64,000 bases of DNA from Haemaphysalis longicornis (GCA_013339765.2 CM023454.1:133751399-133815398), one strand, 5' to 3'. Counted from the stretch's first letter, positions 21,540 through 33,899 are shown. Program-made: numbers and translations. Notes: a model not told the origin generated them from the letters alone.

Positions 21540-23780
21540 GAATATAGAGGTGCAACTCACGGCTCAATTGGAATGATGGTGGGTGGGATAATCGGAAGTC
21601 AGTCGGGGCGCAGTTAGACTGTCATTTGGAGTCTCCATACTCCGCACCCACGGCATCTTCCAGGAAGTGGAGCTACTTCCGTTTTGGCAGTTTATTTGAG
21701 GAAGTAAATGGGAACAGTATTTGTATCAGATGACAAAAAATACTCGAATTTGCACACGAACACTTCACCACGTTGTTCCACAGAGCGTCTTAGCTGTACA
21801 GGCATGCGCCTGCCCAATATAGGACGTGCAAGCAAGCGGCTTAACGCCTGCAAGATTACCTTTCCCTACAATGGTATTTCGTAGGGTCAATATGGAGAAA
21901 ATGGATAGTTCGCAAGTTGAAGGGAGAAGTGCGACGTAGAGCAAGCGGTGTTGCGCCGATTCCATTTGTAGGTTAGAATCAATAGCTGGCTGGATATCAG
22001 ACATCCCTTTATTGTATCAGTGTAAAAGTTCTCGCTAACGAATGCAAATAAATTCGTTCAGCTTCATGACTCGGCTGCTGATTGCTTCGTAAAGTTCGGC
22101 GTACAGAAGGGATGCCGCGCATAACTCAGTCATATGCTTCACACCCACGTCTGATTAGCAACAAGCCCTTAATTCTACGCGTACTAATAGAGTTGGGGCC
22201 TCACCCCTTGCTTCTTAAGTTATTTCTCCCTACAACAAGCTAACTATCCATTTTTCTCTTACTGACGCTACGAAATAGCTAACTATCCATTTTCTCTTAC
22301 TGACGCTACGAAATGCAAATACACCGAAATCTTATCTTCAGCACAAAACCGCAGGCTCGCGCGGCTTTTATGAAGTCAAGCACATGCCATACAGAGAAGA
22401 CACACTGTGTAACAACGTGGTGAAGTTTGCGTGAAAAAATTCAATTTTTTTCTAATCTGCTAAAACGAAGACTCTTGCAAATAAATGTTCTCAAATCTCC
22501 AATTGTTTGTAATTGTGAATGCCGTGTGTTTTATATTTCGGCTGCAACCAAAACAATACGCATTTCAGGGGTGAATATTTCCTGACTTATTACAGGATAC
22601 AGAAAATCCGGTAATGGTGGTATTGCAAGAGGGCAGTCATATTGTAAAAACAAACAATATACAGACTAAAAAAACGTTTCAAGAACATAAAATTTAAAGC
22701 ATCTATAACGAACGTGGTGCCAAATCCGGAGGAGTGAAACGCAAACAATCGTAATAAATAAACATTGGTTCACTTGCTGGGGCCGATGAAACAGATTATC
22801 CAAAAACGTAATCGCACATGCACAGAGTTTATTTTTGCCACGTCGTCAAGTTCGAAAAATCATGGCTGCATAAAAGCCAAGACAGATTCACTAGCTCGAA
22901 ATAAAATTTCTCAACTGAATGCTGTGTCGACCGAGTGGGGTGCAGTGTATGCCAAGTTCGTATGGCTCGTGGAAAAAAAATGTCAAAAACATTGTTTTTG
23001 AAAGAATACTGATTAGGTGTGGGACAATGCTTGTTTCGTGTTTGGCGCTTGCAGGTTGCCTTAAAATAACTAGACGGATTTATTTTGAATGACTTGTGTA
23101 TCATGAGATGAAAAATCTCAAACTACAAACCTTAGCGCGCCTCACTAGGCTGTCCAGATCCGCTTTCATTTCAGAAGAGCAGTTGGTGCATCGGCGCGCC
23201 TATGACAAATATCGGTGAAACGAACTGCCTTACGTTATTCTCTTTCAACCACGCTTACATTTTTGTTTGTGAAGAGGAACCAGGCGACATTCGCATATTC
23301 GAGGATTGGACGGATACGCATGGTATGCGCTAGAAGATTTGTTTGTGTTGTCGAATTACCTAGGGTGCGTTTCAAAGAAAAGTACTTAAGGAGAGCCTTC
23401 CTTCTAATATATTACACATGCGCATTCTAATTTAGGGGGTAACAGTATCAAGATGTCCTGATATTTGCAAACAGCCACGTTTCGAAGTAACACATTACCC
23501 AGCGAATACGAAATATTTGCCTGCCATTTTATCTTTAATATTGACATGGGCAATGTTTTTTCGGTATTTATTTTCATTAACTACTCTCAAAACTCGGCCT
23601 CGACCTTTGTTAGCGACTTGTATAGTTTAACTTACCCCTGTAGTTGTGCAAATTGTCAGGTAGAGGATGCAATCATCTCCAAACAATTTCATTTTCGCTT
23701 CGACTACATGTGTGATATCAGATTTGAAAGAAGAAACAACATGCGCGCTGAAACAGAACCTTGGGGCCATACCTCAGCCA
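21540..23780. other. AT-rich intergenic stretch with one short tandem duplication
   Basis: No gene is recognised. The only structure is a direct duplication of a ~38-base unit (AGCTAACTATCCATTTT...GCTACGAAAT) at about 22239-22276 and 22277-22314, differing by one T. Confidence 0.5.
22239..22314 (+). repeat. Two-copy 38-bp tandem duplication
   Basis: The unit AGCTAACTATCCATTT..TCTTACTGACGCTACGAAAT occurs twice back to back, differing by a single T in a homopolymer. The near-identity points to a recent slippage event. Confidence 0.85.
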
Positions 23781-23784
23781 AGTT

Positions 23785-24330
23785 GGCGCGGCTCACTCAA
23801 ACTCACTCACATATTTTTTTTCGGATGATCACTCAGTCGAACTCAACCTCAATGCTGAGCAGCAGACCTGCACTCACTCAAACTCAAACTCACGGTGAGC
23901 AGAAAACTCAGAACTCACTCGGACCCAAAACTAAGAACTCACTCGGACTCAAACCTGAAAATGTACTCAAACTCTAAATGTACCCAGTACTCAAAATTTT
24001 CTTTGTACACAACATGTATCCAAGCTCAAAATGTACTCAAACTGATAATGTACTAAAAACTCAAAATGTACTCAGGACTCAAAAGGTACGCTGTACTCAT
24101 AACGTACTCAAACTGAAAATGTACTCAAAACTCAGAATGTACTCACAAGTCAAAATGCAGTCAAACTCAAAATGTAACCAAAACTCAAAATGTATCCAAA
24201 ACTCAAAATGACCTCACAACTCAAAACAGACTGAAAACTCAAAATGATCTTCCGAACTCAAATGGACTCGAAACTCTCCCGTGCTAAGAATTTACTCGGG
24301 CTCAAATGGACTCTGATTTCTTTACCATTA
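23785..24330 (+). repeat. ACTC minisatellite, third locus
   Basis: The same repeat family as 13745-14115 and 29695-30225: ACTCAAACTCACTC variants first (23790-23950), then ACTCAAAATGTACTCAA units to about 24250, decaying to 24330. The two sub-arrays are in the reverse order compared with the other loci, although the strand is the same. Confidence 0.85.
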
Positions 24331-24339
24331 AGAGTTTTA

Positions 24340-25014
24340 AAATTCACTGGTGGTAAAAATATTATGAGTGCAAATTTGTGAGCTCGAAATTTTGCATTCC
24401 GTACGACATGACACTGAACTCTTGTCAGGTTGGAAAGAATTTTCTTTGCAGGTTTAATACAGGTATACCTGCTGGCCATGTTGATTAGGTCTGGTTGCAA
24501 GCAATTGCACGTATATATTGGATACCACCCCTTAATGTAGGCTCCATGTTCGTGTTCAAGTCAGAGGCGGTCTAGACTCGATGGTGTGCTGTGGCACTAG
24601 AGCGAAACAAACAAGGTTGGACGAGGGGAGGTACGCTCACTGCTAAGTTCTTTTACGTCGACGCTGTTTAGGATTACCGTCTGCATTCATTGTTCTGCAA
24701 CCTGGAAGAAACGTTTTATGCGAACTGTCCCCGCGTATCTCGTAAGTGCGAGCCGTTCATGAATATGCCTTTAGTTTTAATGCGTAGCATTCTTTGCCGA
24801 GTATCCCCCTTCTTTCTCCTCCGGCCAGGATCGTATAACGCACTGCATTCCCACAAAAATATAGATACCACGGAAGTTCCACCTCTAATCATTGTAAAAC
24901 CGTAATTGTAGATTGTTCATCAAACGAAAAAAAAACTAACAAAAAAGAAATAATAACAACAAATATCGGCAATGGTGAACGTGTACCGCGGGCGTCAGAG
25001 AAAGCCAAAGTTGA
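24340..25014. other. Unassigned stretch between minisatellite and inverted array
   Basis: No gene is recognised. A short minus-strand frame (24500-24258) has no family resemblance and overlaps the end of the minisatellite. Confidence 0.4.
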
Positions 25015-25745
25015 AATTAAAATTTGTAGTGACGTGCCGCGAGGCCTTGTGCGGTATCAAATTGAAGATCTCGAGGAGGGAAATCACGTGCGCCAAAGAA
25101 AAAATGCTTCGTGGTCATAATCATCACTTCGTTATGGTGAGTCAATAAAGGTGACACTTCATAATGATGACCTGTAGGCGTAAGGATTCTCAAATAAAAG
25201 TTTTGATTACGAAAATAACGTTGTACAAATAACGAAATACATCCTACTAGTAATAATGACATATTCATGGCGAATCATCAAATGATTTAAAATTTATTGG
25301 GGTGTTGCACGTGTGTGCCCCCAACACTGAAATGAAGATCTCATGCGGTGATTCGCGTGGAAAAAAAATGCTTCCTTGTTATAATCGTAACACAGTCATT
25401 GTGAGTCATGGATATAGTAACATTTAAAGTGACGTGTTCTAGGGCGTGTGGGGTGTCAAATTGAAGGTCTAAATGAGGAAAATTACTTGAAATAAATAAA
25501 AAATCCCGTGGGTAATAATCATGACATGGTTATGGTGAGTCTTAGATCGGGTTAAAATCAAAGTGATGCGACCGCGTGGTATGGTGTGTAAAATTGAATG
25601 TCTTGATGAGTGAAGTTACTTGGGACAAGTAAGAGATGCTTCCTCGTTATCCTCATGCGATGGCCTTAGTAAGTGACAAAAAACGTTACAATTTTAATAA
25701 ATTCCGGCAGCGTGTGCGAGTTATAAAATAAAAGGTTTTGATAAA
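25015..25745 (-). repeat. 134-bp tandem array, inverted partial copy
   Basis: The plus strand shows the reverse complement of the array core: AATCACGTG(G)...ATGCTTC(G/C)T, then TCATGGTGAGTC-like, GGGTTAAAATCAAAGTGATG and GGCGTGTGGGGTGTCAAATTGA phrases, repeating about five times. It is the same satellite as at 12062-13345 and 27995-29290 but in the opposite orientation, and truncated. Confidence 0.75.
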
Positions 25746-27630
25746 AATAATCAGATGAAACGGGATTCTGGCTGATCAGTACTACTTACGAGTAGCCTGC
25801 GCAAATTCAGTGCAGGTGCAAAAATGGTAGCACAAGGGGAATTTTAGTGTCAAGGGGAATGCTTTGAGGGAGACAATTTAGAGCGTGGAATGACCGCATC
25901 GTTAGATGATTTTGTGCACTCATTTCATAAGTGAAAATTCAAATTCGGAGTTGTTTCGTAATCTCATCGGGGCTTTACAATTATTGGATTCTGGGCTGGG
26001 ATTCGCCAGTAGCTAAAGTGAACACCAGCTACCTACTAATGGCAAGTTAAGTTTTGCAGGACGGAAATACTGTAAGCGCGAAACTCCGAAGCTTGAAAAT
26101 TAATTTATTGCACTTCCCCATTATCCCCATAATCAAACACTTCGAGGAAAACATTGTCTTCTTCTGGACTGACCATCATCATCGTTGGATATTGAACCGG
26201 TGTTCAGAGACGGCTGTGTCGTAGAACAAACGTCCTACTTCACCAAGTACCCAAGGCCCTTACGATTCGAAAACCTTCATCGGGTGTTTCAGAGGGATCA
26301 ATTATGCTTGTGGCATTCGACCTGCCATCTTTAAAGCGCGGGTTATCTGAGAACCAGCGGCTCGCAATGTCTGGAAAAAATTCCCGCGTAGCCACAAAAA
26401 CAATGCTGGTGAACAACGACAGGGGCAAGATGGAAATGGAATTCGGGACAACGTTTTAATGTCGGGATGGGCAAATATCCAAAGCTAACCACTGTTTAGT
26501 GTGCCCCGCTTCTAAACCTTGTATAGACAAGACGTTTGCCTGGTCTGCCAATTTCTCACGATCGAGGCAGCACCTGTTGGGCATTTGAAGGGGACTGAGG
26601 GCGCGAGCCGGTGACGTCGTTGTCCCACGCTGTTGCTCTGTGCGCGCGTGGATATCAGACGTTCAGGCGGCATCGAAAATCGGTAAGTGTCATTTGCTCG
26701 GTACGTCAGCAGCGCCAAGATCAACAGGGCTTTCAAGAGAAGGTGCATAGCCTGCGAGAGCTGTCAGATTTTCCCATAATTTCTGTCCCCAACCCGCTAA
26801 CGAGGCGAGTTACCCCGCAAATGCTTTGTCCTGACGGGAATTGCTTGTGAGTATACGTTTACCCGTGCAAGCAGGACGTCCGACATTTCGTCCGCAATTG
26901 ATGTTTTTTTCCTGATTTGAGGCAGGTTGCCTTCATTGCCTTTACTTAGCAATGTGCAGGAGCTACTCGTCCGGGTGTGATTACGCCATTATTGGCTGCC
27001 CCCACAATCAGCCTTAGATCAAAGGGCTCCTACAACAAACGTGTGAAGTGCACCATGACAAAAGACGTGCCTGCCTGTGCGCAATCTATTCGCTACACAA
27101 CTTTCTTGCGCCCCTGGAGTGCCGCCGCGAATTGGTCGCCGTGCTGAATCGGAAAGACATCGAACCAATCAAATTTCACAGAATACGCACGGTCGTACGC
27201 TCCTTCCGCAAGCACTGCTTGTTCACCCTCATTGTCAATCGCTATCGCACGTTTTCGTTCTCTGGAGGTACGTTCTGTTGATCTCATCGACAGGAAGACG
27301 TCAAATGTTATCAGGAGACCTATACTGCAGCTCGGGTATGCGAAAAAGTTGAGCCTAAAGCGAAATAAAAGCGTCGAGGTGGCGGACAACGCCCGGTCGT
27401 TTCAGGAAATAACTGTTTGCGGTTCCCACGCACCGCTAAAACGCTCAAATGCTTCCAATCAAGCAAATGGCCGTGAAATCTTGATGGATCAAATAAGATT
27501 CCCCTGTTTGGCAGCATAAAATAGTGTTGTGAGGCGGCAAATATTTTACGTTTATGAGCATGTACATCTAGGACGTGCGCAGTAAGGGAGTATTCAATGG
27601 CCTTGTATAACAACCAACTCCGAATGAGGT
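25746..27630. other. Intergenic stretch with only weak coding hints
   Basis: Apart from the possible OTU-like exon at 26611-26846, I see nothing assignable. Short frames at 26428-26240 (minus) and 27048-27389 (both strands) have no recognisable motif. Confidence 0.4.
26611..26846 (+). pseudogene. Possible OTU-domain exon fragment ending at a splice-donor-like site
   Basis: The plus frame ends ...TPQMLCPDGNCL and is cut at ATTGCTT|GTGAGTAT, a good match to a 5' splice site. OTU cysteine proteases have the active-site segment xDGNCLFR, with Asp and Cys catalytic; the next base would complete a Phe or Leu codon. A pyrimidine-rich stretch ending in AG lies at about 26905-26925, but the sequence after it does not continue an OTU fold convincingly. 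OTU modules occur both in host deubiquitinases and in transposons, and I cannot choose between them. Confidence 0.25.
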
Positions 27631-27639
27631 ATGGGAGCG

Positions 27640-27990
27640 CGTAATAAATGTGAACACGTTCGCGCACCGACAGCACGAAGCCATTCTTGGAAAATTGCAC
27701 GATCACGCGCGTGATCGAAGGCATTCGCTGATTGCGCCAACCTATTTACTTAGCGTATACGTAGGAGGCCCATCAGCCTAATAGTTCCTAGGCTGTTTCA
27801 TGGGAACGCAGGCTTCTTGACGGAAGTCGAGTGCTGCGTTGTCTCGAACCAACCACGTTTTCAAGATGCCGGCGGGCCAGCAATTAACAAGTAGAATTGT
27901 ATCTATCGGGCACTAAATAAGACTTTTTGAGTAACTGGTCTATATTTAGTGCCATGATATCTCATGTTTGCATCCGATCCGCCTTCTTTC
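27640..27990 (+). repeat. Head of duplicated block, copy B (uninterrupted)
   Basis: Homologous to 1150-1505. Here the sequence passes without break into the 134-bp array: ...GGAGACAATGTTTTGAAATCCC. Joining the flanks of element A gives ...GAGAATATTTTGATACCC. Copy B is therefore the pre-insertion (empty) state. Confidence 0.82.
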
Positions 27991-27994
27991 ACGG

Positions 27995-29290
27995 AGACAA
28001 TGTTTTGAAATCCCTAAGGCCTTTCGGCATCGCTTTGAATTTTACTCCAATCATTCATTGACTAGCCATAACTGTATCATGATGATACCATGGTGATGCA
28101 TTTATTTTTTTATGCCACCGATTTCCCTTATTGAGACCTTTACCTTAATACCCAACAAGCCGTATGGGCATCACTCGAATTTTTCCCTCAATCTATGACT
28201 CACCACGACTATGTCATAACTATAACAAGAAAGCATTTTATTATTTCTACCACGTGACTCCCCTCAACAAGGCATTTAGTATGATATCCCACACACCCTA
28301 GCAGGATCATTTGGAATTGTAATCAAATCTGACTAAACGTAACCCTCATTACTATAAGCAGGACGCATTATTTATGTACTACGTGATTCCCGTAATGAAA
28401 ACCTTGAATTTCATACCCGATTTTTTTTAGCAGCATCCCCTTGACATTTACCCTAATCTACGACTCACCATGACTATCTAAATATTGATACCTATATGCA
28501 TTTGTTTATTTCTCCCACGTGATTCCCCTCATCAAGATTGCAAATTGGATACCTAACCGCCCTAGCTGGGTCACTTCGAATTTTCCCCCATATGAGACTC
28601 GCAATTACTGTCGTGACTGACCAAGACGCATTTTTGTAGAATTTTTGTATTTGCCTTCCGAGATTCCCCTAATCGAGATAATGAATTTGATACCCATAAC
28701 TTCTTAGTGGCGTCAATTTAAATATTAACACCAACAAAGACTAACCATGACTAACTGAAAATGTAGCTATATTGCAATTTTGTCCCATGTTATTTCCTTC
28801 ACCGCAATCTTCAACTTCATGTCCCGCACACCCAGGCAGCATCATTTTGAATTTTAACTAAATTTATTTCCCATTATGACTATAACATATTTAATAATCA
28901 CGAAGAATTTATGCATTTGCTCGACCTCATTCCCCTCATTTAGACCTTTATTTTTATATGCCACATGCCCTAGCACTATGAGTTTGAATTGTTACCAAAT
29001 CTATGAGTTGCCATGGCTAGGTCATAATATAACCGTAACGCATTTTTGTCCCACGTGATTCCCTTCATCTAGACCTTGAATATGATTCCCCACACGCCCT
29101 CGTGGCATCATTGTGAATTTTAACCCAATCTATGACTTATTATGACTGGCTTATCACTATACACAGAACGCATTTTTAAGTTTACCTAACGTTATTCCGT
29201 TAATCGGGACCTTTACCCTAATACCTTACACGCCATAGCGACATCTGTTTGAATTTTTACACAATCTATCTCATAATGTGGTTATTATTC
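27995..29290 (+). repeat. 134-bp tandem array, block copy B
   Basis: About nine to ten units, with cores near 28107, 28247, 28379, 28516, 28650, 28780, 28920, 29050 and 29185. The variant cores appear in the same order as in copy A, for example the seventh unit with TCGAC(G/C)TCATTC and the ninth with ATTCCGTTAATCGGGAC. Confidence 0.85.
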
Positions 29291-29694
29291 TCTCAAAACT
29301 GGCGTCGCCAAGTCAGTGCAGTTGACGACTCATTTGAAACAGTGGAGGAGACAGCCAGCGCCCCTTTCGCCTGGTGCTCACCACTTCCTTATTTACGCTA
29401 GTAAATCAAACCGTTAACAGAAGCAGGCGAACAACCAGCAAGAAAGCGTCGCCATGTGCTTCCAACCACCCTCTCCAACCTTCTTATAGGATCCATCAAG
29501 AGAAAAAGGTGACATAACACTTTTTTATGACCTCACCCGTCGATTATTATTCGCACACCCTGGCGCTAAATGAGACACCCTCCTCCTCCCAAACCCAAAA
29601 ATCATGCGCATCGCGACTATTGTAAACGCAGCTAATCTGGATTCCGAGCCCAAAGCGGCACATGAAACAAACGCCAACCATATCTGCCTCGTAG
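29291..29694 (+). other. Spacer of duplicated block, copy B
   Basis: No gene. It is homologous to 13346-13744. Confidence 0.7.
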
Positions 29695-30225
29695 GCTAGT
29701 CATCTACTGAGTACTCAAAATGAACTCAAACTCAAAAATTACTCCGAACTCAAGATGTACTATAACTCAGAATGTACTCAGTACTCAAAATATAATAAAA
29801 ACATAAAACGTACTCAAAGCCTAAATGTACTGAGTTCACAAAACTCAAAATGTACCCAAACTCAAAACGTACTCACTACACAAATTGTACTCAAACTGAA
29901 AATGTACTGAAAGGTCAATTTTTACCTCAACTCAAAATGTAGTCAAAACGCAAAAATGTACTCAATCTCAAAATGTACTCAAACTCAAATGTACTCAAAA
30001 CTCAAATGCACTCGAACTCACAATGTACTCAAAACTCAAAATGTACTCAAACTTAAAACGTACTTAAAACTCAAAATGGGCTAAGAACTCACTCGGTCTC
30101 AGGCATACTCAAGCTCAGTCGAGCTCAACTCACTCAAGCTGAAACTCACCATGTACACTATCCTAGCGCTAACTTAAACTGAAACTCACGTGTGAGTTTG
30201 AGTCCAAATTAGTCTGAGTGAGTGC
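29695..30225 (+). repeat. ACTCAAAATGT minisatellite, block copy B
   Basis: The same repeat and the same ending as copy A, including the ...GTGTGAGTTTGAGTCCAAAT terminal inverted-repeat arm and GAGTGAGTG. Homology with copy A ends about 30 bases later (near 30255 and 14140), at (C)GACCTCTG / CCAACCTCTG. Confidence 0.85.
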
Positions 30226-30269
30226 ACTCATGTGTCCTCCGACCTCTGCAAGTTGCCGCAATCCTGATA

Positions 30270-31290
30270 ATACTGGATGGTTTCACACATGTGCAACAAA
30301 CTCCGCAAATTGGTAGCTGTCGGTCAAATAGATTTTCATCAAGTTGTTCATAGGTACGTTTAATATTATCCCCGTAAACTTATGGATCAATATAAGACGT
30401 GAAACAAGGTCAAAAGGTTTTCACAGGTTTAGAAAAATTATGTCAACCTGCTATTGATCGTTATTGCCAATGACCAGGAATTGAAAGGTTTCAAGCAGTT
30501 TTTGACAGTAGATGGCTCGCGAAGAAAACAGTTTGATTTGAATTGAGAACTCAATTTTATTTTATGTATTCGCTAAGCGAGTTTAGAATAATATGCTGAG
30601 AAATTTTGTAGGAAGTACACGTAATAGAAACTTAGCTGCAATTTGATGGAAGAAACGAGTCATCACTTTTGTGTATAGGAGAGTTTTTGGAATTTTCCAT
30701 TCCGATGAAACCACACAATCTCTTTTCGATTTGGATAATATCATTCACCGGTGCAGATCTTCCCATAAGAACATGTTAGTAAATGTGTTAGTAAATACAT
30801 GTTAGTAAATGTTAGTAAAGAACATCTAGAACATAATAGTAATGTTAGAACATGTTAGTAAATACATCGTGCTTATAAGATGTATTTACCAGCAGGTTCT
30901 GTGTAACCATTTAAAATGCGTTAGGAATCCCGTCGATTCCACTACCTTTTTCATAACGATGTTCAATAACATTGAAGGGAAACCAAACTAATACAATCGA
31001 GGCGAGCTTAAAGTAGATCCACAGTAATCCCGAAACAAAAATGCCGCTTTTTTACAATTTTCAGCAGTGAAGACCGACTATAAGTGAGTGTTAAATGAGT
31101 TTGTTTTTCATAATTTCTCATCCGGTGAAGCAAAAGTGAGGGGACTGTTTCTTGAACCAAGATACCGCCAGAACTTCTGCACGACTGTCTGATGAACCTA
31201 CTTAGTGCTGTGCTGCAGGAGGTTTCTTTTGTCCTACGGGTAGGGGATATTTTAAAATTTGAAAAAAGTTCTCTCCCACATTTGTTCATT
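30270..31290 (-). pseudogene. Fragment of a Jockey/CR1-type LINE reverse transcriptase
   Basis: Minus strand, reading leftwards. GSGIDGIPNAF near 30900-30930 corresponds to the KSSGPDGIPN motif. VDIIFLNL..PFDLVSR..LIHKFTGI near 30380-30450 corresponds to the VDVIFLDFSKAFDxVxHxxLIxKL block, with the catalytic Asp region present but a stop inside. IYLTDSYQFAEF lies near 30310-30340. The region upstream (31290-31008) is open but only weakly similar to the pre-RT segment. The fragment stops where block copy B ends, so the YADD half is missing. Confidence 0.65.
30773..30866 (+). repeat. Short ATGTTAGTAAAT repeats
   Basis: The phrase (ACA)TGTTAGTAAAT(AC) recurs about five times within 95 bases inside the LINE fragment. 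It looks like local slippage that expanded after the LINE died. Confidence 0.7.
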
Positions 31291-31299
31291 TTTTTTTAA

Positions 31300-33530
31300 T
31301 TTCAATATGCCAATCTCGTTCACAATTCATTCTGAACGGGACTTTTAGGAATTGTTCAAATGGGTAAAGTAATAAACAATGCTTGATTGGACTGAGGAAG
31401 TGTGCTAGTATTTGCTAAAATAGTTTGAAAATGCGGAACATCCTGTATTTTCTTATTGATGTAAGGAGTGCAAAAAAGAAGGAAGTAGTATGGAGGCCCT
31501 CAACATTATATCCGCGAAAAAATGGTTTCGATTGAAAGAGGAGTCTTGTTAAGAATTTTTAACAGATCTAAGTTTGATTTTACTACTTCAGATAAAATGG
31601 CGGTTACAAAAAGAAACGGGTATCTTTTGGACAAAAATAGTTTAAGGGCGCGTTCTGGGCAATGCAAGGGTGAGCCACAATTTTTGCTGACTATATTCGT
31701 TGTGGTCCACTTTACGGCTGCGAATTTTGCATGAAATGACTCAATACCAATGCTTAGTTGGCGTTGCGTAGAGGTCGCGACGGTCCAGTGCGCGTGTAAG
31801 AATTTTGGTTGACTGCGCCAAGCAGCCCACGTGTTGGATGCCGTTTTGCTGAGCATGGGTACTTTATTTGAACACCAGGGGCCATAATTTCATCGTGCCG
31901 GCAAACCAACCTAATAATTTTGAAATTCATTGTAACGTCCAAAACCCTTATTACGTATAAATAACTAGCCAAGAAACCTATTTTGGTGCATTGAGATATT
32001 TGATATCATCCCTGCATTACTCACGTTTTTACTGACTATCGTGGTTGCAGTTTAAAGAGGAGTTACTGTTGTTTCAGGCACACCCGGCACACAAAAAATT
32101 TGAACCAGGGTGATGGAGGAAGTGGCAAACATTTCTCTGGAAGAACATACATCAGTATTCGTAGAATGCAAGTCGTGTGAAGAGTAATAAAAGCCACGAT
32201 GTTGCAGCGATCTCTCCTGCAATGTATTAAATTCGTTTATCCTCCTGGGCCCACATATGCTGCTTTCTGAAGGACTCGGTTCTTCCCTTGCATGCGCATT
32301 GTGAAACTGCAATAGTCTTACTACACGAGTTGCAAAGAGCGGATGCAAATTCCGTGTATTCGATTTGCCCTGTGTCTATATACGAACCATTTGTGGTTCA
32401 CGCTCATTCATTTGGGGCTTTCCAGTGAACTTATCTTAGCGCTTCGAAACATTCATTTTCAGTTCCAAATTTATCACAGGCCCTGCTTTGCGTTGATACG
32501 TAAAATATTATGAGTCGAGGCACATGACTAATGACCATACCAATCCAGTGTACACTGCTTAGGTAATTCTACTGCTTTTATTAAAACATAATAACGACTC
32601 GGGCGCACCAGAGAACGCTGCTTAATAACGCAGTTCATGCACCTACGTTATCGCCATGTTGCTTTAGAGAAAAGCATAGGTTATATTACTCTCATGTAGC
32701 ATAAAAAGATTTAGAAATAAAACTTTAACGAAAGTCAACTTTAATAGCTTCAGCCATTGCATCATCATAAAAAGATGGCATATGTACAAATTACTACATT
32801 GCAATTTTTACATCAGTACGGAGATGATTTCCCTTTCGCTCGTATGAAAAGTCTTTAGAATTTATTTGAAACTGAAGCTAATGGCAGAGCGTCATCTTCG
32901 ACCGCAACACTAAGTGTTGGTGCGTCCTTACCTTTCCAGACCTGTGCAAAAGACTAAGCACAATAAATTCGCCATGAAACGCCATGTTGCCCACGTAGAG
33001 CAGGCAAAAGGTTCATTCTAATTTCGTGTTTGGTGCATATCATGATTCAGAACATAGTTTTTTCAGCCAAGATGAAGTGGGGCAAAAATTGTGGGCTGAT
33101 TGTGGGTTCTTCCTAGCAATACTATCAAGATATAGGAAAGCTCTGTTGGTAGTGACGACAATGGTGGTTGCCTCAGCGTGGGTGGTAGTGACATTGGCAA
33201 GAGTGAAATTCTAGTAATATCCTGATGAGAGTTCGTTGCGGCCAACGCCAATGCCTAAAGAGGAGGTTTTCAGCGATCGTGCTGCTGTGGTCGCGCTTCT
33301 GTACCTCCTCAGAGCAGTATAGCTACTCGCTTTGTCACCTTCTTCACTCTGGTAGCGAACAATGGTATAGGAGCTACAATTTACCATTGGGAATACGGCA
33401 GACAAAGATTGGCAGCCTTCTGAAGCCGGATTGAAATTGGGGTGGGGACAAACAAATGGGGTATGAAGAAGGTATGTCTGACAATCGTATAACCCTTCGT
33501 GAAACACAGGCCGCACTTTTAGGTCCCCCT
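31300..33530. other. AT-rich stretch without recognisable genes
   Basis: Several frames of 60-116 codons exist on both strands (for example 31506-31856 and 33211-33516, minus), but none shows a motif, signal peptide or family I can name. Confidence 0.4.
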
Positions 33531-33630
33531 TTTATTTATTAGATGTGCAGCATCTCACCCTCGGTGCTGTGTCTCTCCTTCCCTTCTCAGCCGTCCACAT
33601 TCTACTGCGCAAGCGCGTCTCTTCAGCCCC

Positions 33631-33670
33631 GTCAGCGTTTCGGCTGACGTCAGTGCAGTCCTATATAAAA
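33631..33670 (+). promoter_or_regulatory. Promoter-like patch: palindrome, CRE and TATA box
   Basis: GTCAGC...GCTGAC (33631-33648) is an inverted repeat overlapping a perfect cAMP-response-type element TGACGTCA (33645-33652). A TATA motif (TATATAAAA, 33662-33670) follows 9 bases later, and downstream of it the sequence becomes GC-richer (GGGCGGCGCCCGG). This is a plausible RNA polymerase II core promoter or part of a solo LTR. No clear ORF follows, and no LTR partner was found. Confidence 0.45.
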
Positions 33671-33899
33671 AGAAATACCTAGGGCGGCGCCCGGTTTCTA
33701 TCCCACGACTCTCTAGCCGCAACGAGAGGTACGTGGCGCTCTTCCCACGGTGCTACAAACCGAGACGGGAGCACGTGCTGCGAACGCGCCTTGTCTTTCA
33801 TTCATTTAAACTACGTCACGAAGCTACTGATACAACGAAGCCAAGCGAAGCTGAACGTCAATATAAACTGCAGACTGAAAAGTACCGGGAACTTCAGTA

